From positions 744,001-808,000 of the forward strand of contig JAWKAU010000038.1 in assembly GCA_033398695.1 (NCBI GenBank): a stretch of DNA of 64,000 nucleotides, written 5' to 3'. Shown here piece by piece: positions 57,582 to 64,000 of this stretch. This DNA comes from Orobanche coerulescens (lineage: Eukaryota; Streptophyta; Magnoliopsida; Lamiales; Orobanchaceae). A program made the translations under genes and the position numbers. Under the pieces are notes generated by a model. The model worked only from the letters and a program-made list of their open reading frames with translations. It was not told where the DNA came from and did no database searches. The number at the start of each line of letters is the position of its first letter. Positions within the stretch are counted from its first letter, which is position 1.

Positions 57582-58327
57582 TGATAGGACGCCGAATGCA
57601 CGCTCCCTGAAAACCCGGTCTAAAACATGGACCAATATAAGCCGGAGTACCGACCTATTAGTAATGAAAGGTTTTCTTAGACAAGTGGATGCCGACCTCA
57701 AGGTCCTTTAGAAGGTTGCCGACCTCAAAGGTACGCCGACCTCGGAGGCCCCGCTGACCTGAGACATCCTTTAGAAGGTGCCGACCTCAAAGGTCCGCCG
57801 ATCTCGGAGGCCCCGCTGACCTGAGACATCTGTTAGAAGGGCACCGACCTCAAAGGTCTCCCGAAATACGGATTTGAATAAGAACGACCCGACCTAAGTG
57901 ATCTTTCATAATAGGAGCCGATCTAAGGCCTCCGAGCTCATGAAGGTCGAAGTCTCGGGAAAGAACGTCCCGACTCATCTGACAGAATCCCTGAGATCCA
58001 GGGATTGAGAGCCCATACCTTGCAATCCCAGAAATCCAGGGATGGGAAATCGCAGCCCGAATCCCTGGATATCCGGGATCTTCTCTAAAAATCAGGGAAG
58101 ATCTTAGAGGACAAGGTATCTCCCTGCTATAAAAGGAAGAGGAGGGGGTTTTCAAGGAGAGACATTCTGAGATTATAGCATACTTTAGAGAGAGAACGAG
58201 AGACAATACTTCATACATTTTGGGTTTTCTTAGCTAAACTCCTGAGATTAACCCGGTTTTTGGTGACCGATCAGCTCGGTTACATCAAGTACCCGGTTCT
58301 TGGTGACCGATCAGATCGGTTACATCA
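57582..58327 (+). repeat. Tat element T2, 3' LTR (746 bp)
   Basis: Follows a polypurine tract (agagtaggggggactggt). TATA box at 58128-58134. The terminal 38-base tandem duplication is present here too (about 58253-58327). The base after the LTR is T1 sequence (aacgtcaatttgggcc), which does not repeat the bases before the 5' LTR. Confidence 0.9.
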
Positions 58328-59770
58328 AACGTCAATTTGGGCCGACCATGGATACACGAAATGGAGGCAGTCCCATCCACCTACCACCAAGTACTCAAAT
58401 TTCCGACCAAGTGGGGGGTGAAAGAGCTAAGGGGAGACCAGAAGGATTCGAGGGCCTGCTACCAGACAATGATGAAAGCCAAGCAAGCTTCTTTATAGCA
58501 ATTACAGGAGGAGGGATCGTCTAACCATCGACCGAGCTTGCCGGTCCATGTGGACGAACCCGACATGCTGGAGCTAGATGAAGTCGCCATTAATATGGAG
58601 TTTCCAGACCACAAAGTCCGGATCAGGGCGCAATTAGACCCCGACCTCAGGGAGAAGCTTATTCAATTTCTCACTAACCATTACGATTGCTTCGCTTGGT
58701 CTCATGCAGATATGACTGGAATTAATCCAAATATTATTGTTCACAGGTTGCAGGTCGACCCGGATTACCCTCCCAGAAGACAAAAAAGGAGAAAGTTCGC
58801 TCCCGAAAGAAATAAAGTGATCAATGAAGAAGTACAAAAACTTCTTGATAGCGGTCTGATCCGTGAGGTCTGTTACCCAGAGTGGCTAGCAAACGTGGTG
58901 GTGGTAAAAAAGAAGAACGGGAAATGGCGGGTCTGCATAGACTTCACCGACCTAAACAAAGCATGCCCTAAGGACTCGTTCCCGTTGCCTCACATAGATA
59001 TGCTAGTAGATGCGACTGCCGGACATGAACTTCTCAGCTTCATAGACGCCTACTCTGGCTACAACCAGATCCTGATGCATCCATACGATCAAGAAAAAAC
59101 GGCCTTCATGACCAACCTGGGCATTTTCTGTTACAAAGCGATGCCCTTTGGGCTTAAGAATGCAGGGGCAACTTACCAACGCCTAGTCAATAGAATGTTC
59201 AACAACTTCATTGGGAAAACTATGGAAGTATACATTGACGACATGCTCGTCAAGTCATTGCATGCCGAAGACCATATCAACCACCTCAGACAATCTTTTG
59301 AGGTAATTAAAGAATATAACATGAAGTTAAACCCCTCTAAGTGTTCTTTTGGTGTAACTGCAGGAAAATTCCTTGGATACCTCGTGACACAATGAGGAAT
59401 CGAAGCCAACCCGGCTCAAATTGAATCAATCCAGAGGATCACATCTCTAACTTGCATCAAAGACGTACAAAAGCTGATCGTGCGGATAGCCGCCCTTAGT
59501 CGGTTCATCTCAAAATCCTCAGAACGGTGCCAACCCTTCTTCAACACACTGAGGAAGTAAAAAACATTTGAATGGACAAATGAGTGCGAGGAATCTCTAC
59601 AACAACTCAAACAGTACCTGACTAGCCCCCCGCTGTTGGCCAAGCCAAAGGACAGCGAAGTATTGTTTGTCTACTTAGCCATCTCCGAGACAGCCGTCAG
59701 TGCAGTCCTAGTCCGAGAGGACCAAGGTAAACAAAATCCTATTTATTATGTAAGTAGTCTCTTTTAGATG
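58328..59770 (+). pseudogene. T1 protease end, reverse transcriptase and RNase H start
   Basis: It resumes the T1 reading after T2. RT motifs in an open 285-codon frame (58538-59395): CIDFTDLNKACPKDSFPLP, FIDAYSGYNQI, AMPFGLKNAGATYQ and the catalytic YIDDM (about 59230). Stops then occur at about 59393 and 59560, and the RNase H-like continuation (EVLFVYLAISETAVSAVL) falls apart near 59765. Tat-type Ty3/gypsy RT by sequence blocks and domain order. Confidence 0.85.
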
Positions 59771-59862
59771 CAGAAACCAGGTATGGACAGCTGGAAAAAC
59801 TAGCATTAGCACTCGTTCACGCTGCAAGAAAGTTAAGGCCATACTTCAAGTGCCACCCAATA

Positions 59863-60621
59863 GTGGTGCTTACCACCTTTCCGCTGAAAACCATACTGCA
59901 CAAACCAGAGCTATCTGGAAGACTAGCCAAATGGTCAGTGGAGTTGAGCGAATATGACATCACTTATAGGCCGCGGACCTCGCTAAAATCCCAGGTATTG
60001 GCCGACCTCCTTGTAGATTATACGCCTAACCTCCAAGTGCAGGCCGAAAAGGAATTGTGCTGCATGGCTGAAGGAGAGACAACTGGAACCTGGAAGCTAA
60101 GTGTGGATGGGTCAAGAAACTCGAAAGGAAGTGGACTCGGAGTTGTCCTGGTTTCACCGCATGGAGACACGATTGAACAGGCAGTCAGATGTGGCTTCAA
60201 AGCAACCAACAACGAGGCAGAATACGAGGCCATGATAGCTGGACTCGCCTTAGCTAAAGAGATGGGGGTGAAACGAATCAATGTCTACAGTGACTCCCAG
60301 CTAGTAGTCAACCAGATGCAAGGTAACTACCAAGCTCGGGACAACAAGATGATCGCCTACCTCCAGAAAACTAAAGAACTACAGGCACATTTTGAGGAGT
60401 TCTCCATCAGCCAAATACCGAGAGGAGAGAACAGCCATGCGGACGCACTAGCTAACTTGGGGTCATCAACCCAGACGACGGATCCAAAAACAATCCCTAT
60501 CATCTACCTGCAATGGCCGGCAGTTTGGAAAGACGCAGAAGAACAAGTTTCAGACATATCAAGCAATCGGACCTGGATGACCCCACTGATGGAATATCTA
60601 GAGCAAAGATATACTCCCTGA
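59863..60621 (+). pseudogene. T1 second (Tat-type) RNase H domain
   Basis: The open frame starts in the end of the gypsy RNase H/connection and contains a complete additional RNase H: KLSVDGSRNSKGSGLGVVL, NNEAEYEAMIAGL, VYSDSQLVVNQ and HADALANLGS provide the Asp-Glu-Asp-Asp set. Dual RNase H domains are an established hallmark of the Tat lineage, which supports the classification. A stop at 60619 precedes the integrase. Confidence 0.82.
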
Positions 60622-61798
60622 TGATAGGAACGAAGCACGTCGAGTCAAAGCTCAATCAGCCCGATTCTCCATCATCCGAGGTAAACTTTACAAACGTTCT
60701 TATTCTGGTCCATACTTGAGATGTATTAACCCCGCAGAAGCAAAATACGTCCTGGCGGAGCTACACGAGGGGGAATGTGGAAACCACTCAGGCGGAAGAA
60801 GTTTGGCTCACAAAGCTCTGACAAGTGGGTACTACTGGCCTACAATGAGGACTGATTCGGCAGATTACGCGAGAAAATGTGACGAGTGCCAACGCTTTGC
60901 CCAGGTGTCTCATCTTCATCCAGAAAAAATGACCGCGATCACGTCACCATGGCCATTCATGAAATGGGGAATGGACATAGTAGGCAAGTTACCTACAGCA
61001 CCTGGACAAAAGGTGTACATGCTAGCGGTAACTGACTAATTCAGCAAATGGATTGAAGCGGAATCATTCCATCAAGTCCGAGATAGGAAGGTGAAAGGCT
61101 TCATATGGAAGAATGTAATATGTCGATACGGAGTACCTAAAGAAATCATGACAGACAACGGCTCGCAATTTATAAGCACTGCATTCCAGGACTTTTGCCA
61201 ATTCTGGAACATCAAATTAAGCTTCTCAACTCCAAGGTACCCGCAAGTCAATGGACAGGCAAAGTCATCTAACAAGACGATCATCAACACTTTAAAGAGG
61301 AGACTAGAAAAAGCCAAGGGAAAATGGGCAGATGAACTTCCCGGAGTTCTTTGGTCATATCGAACTACAGCCAGGACATCAACGGGAGAAACTCCATTCT
61401 CCCTGGCTTACGGGATGGAAGCTGTCATTCCAATAGAAAGCAAAGTACCTACTGCAAGGCACGAACTCACAACAGACGATCAGAATTGGAGGGATATGTG
61501 CCACGAACTCGAAAAGAGAGATAATGCAAGAATCAGGATGGCAGCCTACCAACAAAGTGTCGCCAAATATTACAACAAAAATATGCGCACTCGTATGTTT
61601 AAACCAGGAGACTGGGTGCTCAGACGAGTTTTTCAGAATACGAAGGAAGCTGGATCCGGCAAGTTGGCCCCAACCTGGGAAGGACCTTACTTGATCACCA
61701 AGGTGGTCGGAGGTGGAGCTTACAAGCTACAGACACCAGACGGACAAGACATAAGCAATAGCTGGAATGCTAACCATCTGAAACTGTATCACGCTTAA
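60622..61798 (+). pseudogene. T1 integrase, catalytic Glu lost
   Basis: The zinc-binding part has L-H-E-G-x-C-G-N-H and C-D-E-C-Q-R (about 60760-60900). A stop at 61037 interrupts the core at the first Asp block (AVTD-stop). The second Asp is in IMTDNGSQF. Where the catalytic Glu belongs the sequence is Q-A-K-S-S-N-K (about 61260), a Glu-to-Lys change. The C-terminal GPYLITKVVGGGAYKLQ block and a stop at 61796 complete the frame. Confidence 0.85.
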
Positions 61799-62216
61799 AA
61801 CTTTTTCATGATTTGAAATATATTTTCGGTCTTACGAGACCAGCACTACAACCATATTATGTCTAACACTTCTACGCAGGTCCTTCTCAGAACTACATCT
61901 GAGCTTGATCCCTGAAATAGGGTATGTAGGCAGCTCTACAGAGCGCAGCCCATCAAAGCAACGCCCCTAAAAATAGGCGGAAGATGTTTATACAAGCTGA
62001 AAACCCAGCAAATAAGCGGGCCAACCCGTCGATAACTCATCATACATGAAGTATAAGACAAACAAGACAATCGGAAGAAGATAAAAAGCTTCAATCATAG
62101 ATATCAGTCAGAAATAAACAGACTGAAACTTGAGCTATGAGAAGACAAAAACTACATGAAAAACAAAACCAGTCAGAAATAAGAACAACAAACAACAAAT
62201 AATAATGGCATAAAGA
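61799..62216. other. T1 spacer after integrase
   Basis: Non-coding, with a gggtatgtaggcagct phrase typical of the post-pol region of Tat elements, and the likely 3' UTR of the antisense gene. No repeat array comparable to that of T2. Confidence 0.45.
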
Positions 62217-63919
62217 TCAATCTTCATAAGGAGGGACGGAGCCTCCATCCTGACCCGCCTGCTCAGCGTCCTCGGCCTGCATTTTCTTGAACTCTTCATA
62301 TTCAGATTTGTATCTCGAGACATCCCATGTTCCCGCGGGACAACTCTCATACTCCTCAACTAACATGCCTCGGATTCTGACTTCCGCTTCGAGACACATG
62401 TCGGTCATCCGATCTTCTAACATTTTTGCCCTCTTTTCAAGAGCGGCATAGTCGGTAGCAGCACGCCGGGCGTCCTGATCCTGAGCAAACAGCTTTGCCT
62501 TCAAATCGGCAATGTCCCGTCCGGCTTTCTCATGAAGGGACTTGACTTCCCTTACTTCATTCTGCAGTTGGCTTTTCTCGGATCGGAGCCCAACAACCTG
62601 CTCACCCAACTCTTTTATCCTCTTTTTCGCGAAAATAGTCTTCTGAAGAACCTACAATATACGAAGACCAAGTCAAGACATTAGTTGCACAATAATTTTT
62701 AGTAAAGTTGTGGTAACTAATAGACACACTTACCATGAAGACACCTTCTAAACTAGCAGCACCAAAGGAATCATCCCCCATGGCCTCGAGCTGATCATTG
62801 TCTTCATCAAATAACAACTTTTCAACCTCCACGACATGAGGAGCAAATTCAGAATGAGCAGCAGCAGAAGAAGAAAATGACAAAGTGACAGAATCGGACA
62901 AGTCCGTCAGATCAAACGCACCATCACGCTTTTTCTTCAGCACGCGAGCCGGGGGACTAGGAAGAGCAATAACCTCTTCAATCCCTTTGGGACCTTCATC
63001 ACTTGTGCTAGCAATCATCTTTTTCTTGCGGCGCTGGCGATATAGCTCCATGGCATTCTTGCCAGCTAGTGGGGGGAGAAAAACGTCAGACATGTTTTCG
63101 CCTATCAATAAGACAATTAGACATGTTAGCCAAGATATATCCAAATCAACTACACGAACATGTAGACCGACAATACCTGTAAGAAAAGAACTAGTCGAAA
63201 CACTCTGCACAGATATAATGTTGCGATAATCACGATCCTCTTCAGAGAATCTAAAGAACCAGGCAATCTTCTCCTGAGTAGCCTTGGAAGGTACAGGATT
63301 CCTTCTCTTCAAGCACTCTGCACAAGGGATAAAGGAATGAATCGATCAGACAAATTAGAAGCATATAAATGAGACTAAATATTCTAAAAATCAGGCACTC
63401 ATGGGCAACAGACCATGCTTGCGGAATGCCGTGATCAGTCGACACTCCCAACACATCAAAAGGAACAAGAAAGTAACGTTCCTTCCACCTCTTATCACAA
63501 TCCTTAAGGCCAAGAATCAAAGGCGTCTTTGAACAACTCAAAAACTAGTATCGACCATAGTCGCTCTTATGCATCTTAAGGCTGTACACAACCAGGACGT
63601 CCTCATAAGAAAAGCTAACTTCCCTCGCCTCAGTGAATGCCTAAATGGCCATCAAAACATGCCAGACATTCGGCATCAACTGACTTGGCGCAATAACGTG
63701 GAACTTACAAGCTTCTAGCACCAGTCGGGGAAGCGGAAACCGAGCACCTAGCACAAATGGAAGCTCGTACATCACCAACCAACCTGGATAAATCCAATCA
63801 ACCCTCTCTAGGTAATAGGGAGCAACCAGACAGATATGTCTTGGGATGTCGTAGCTCTGGCAAAAACTCTTAAGATGCTCTAAGGTGATCTCAGACTTTG
63901 GGTTCCTCCCCAAGAGCAA
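62217..63919 (-). CDS. T1 antisense multi-exon gene (partial)
   Basis: Opposite strand to gag-pol, in the same relative place as the T2 antisense gene. Three 3' exons have agreeing phases and GT-AG borders: 63317-63177, 63101-62734 and 62651-62217. They encode an acidic, Ser-rich middle (SVTLSFSSSAAAHSEF) and a coiled-coil end (KRAKMLEDRMTDMCLEAE). Upstream open stretches at about 63541-63400 (RWKERYFLVPFDVLGV) and 63919-63641 (LVMYELPFVLGARFPLP) look like earlier exons related to the gypsy-type transposon domain, but their borders are uncertain and the start may be beyond the window. No stop is seen within the three well-defined exons. Function unknown. Confidence 0.55.
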
Positions 63920-64000
63920 TTTTTTAGGTTGGCTATCTCTAACCGGCCCAACGCAGTCTACACCAATACCGGAGGTATAGGTATAACTACCCTGACTATC

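Overview
The window is nuclear DNA of a flowering plant, probably an asterid eudicot. The evidence is a GT-AG intron-rich nuclear gene for mitochondrial solanesyl diphosphate synthase, plastid tRNA fragments inserted in nuclear sequence, plant MITE and SINE families, and a large nest of Copia and Ty3/gypsy retrotransposons. No bacterial, CRISPR or viral-genome organisation is present. The species cannot be named from the sequence alone.

Layout. 1-2.46 kb: a ~1.1 kb unit with a DUF1985-like gene fragment, duplicated in tandem. 2.5-4.5 kb: AT-rich DNA with a plastid trnG fragment (group II intron domain V plus exon 2), two inverted copies of a hAT-like MITE and a foldback element. 4.6-5.7 kb: an unrecognised gene whose two exons are homologous to each other. 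5.7-8.8 kb: a giant inverted repeat with ~1.28 kb arms around 518 bp of plastid trnL-CAA region. The right arm is the promoter, exon 1 and part of intron 1 of the SPS gene; the left arm is an inverted, degraded copy. 8.1-13.4 kb: the complete 12-exon SPS gene (423 aa). 14.5-18.2 kb: remnants of a JAC1/auxilin-like J-domain gene on the minus strand, cut at its 5' side by a retrotransposon.

18.2-25.95 kb: a decayed Ty1/copia element with an internal gag-integrase duplication. 25.95-46.93 kb: an Athila-like Ty3/gypsy element on the minus strand with a broken gag-pol and an env-position ORF. Inside it lies a 9.4 kb non-coding LARD-type element of Tekay affinity (28.24-37.67 kb) with 3.5 kb LTRs and an exact 5-bp target duplication. 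46.93-47.79 kb: an unclassified remnant. 47.8-64.0 kb: a Tat-lineage element (here T1) that runs off the right edge, interrupted at 51.04-58.33 kb by a second Tat element (T2). T2 has lost protease, RT and RNase H. It keeps a gag-start/integrase remnant, a 54-bp satellite and an apparently intact three-exon antisense gene with its own TATA box.

How it fits together. Only SPS, the orphan two-exon gene and the T2 antisense gene look possibly functional. SPS should supply the solanesyl chain of mitochondrial ubiquinone. The retrotransposon coding regions carry nonsense, frameshift and catalytic-residue lesions and would need enzymes in trans. The most striking non-coding signals are arrays of near-palindromic GC-rich motifs upstream of the TATA boxes of two unrelated LTR families: TTAGCGCACGCTAA in the LARD, and GTGCCGCGGC in the Athila-like LTR with a further cluster in its internal region. 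All identities and copy numbers here are by-eye estimates; no searches or alignments were run.
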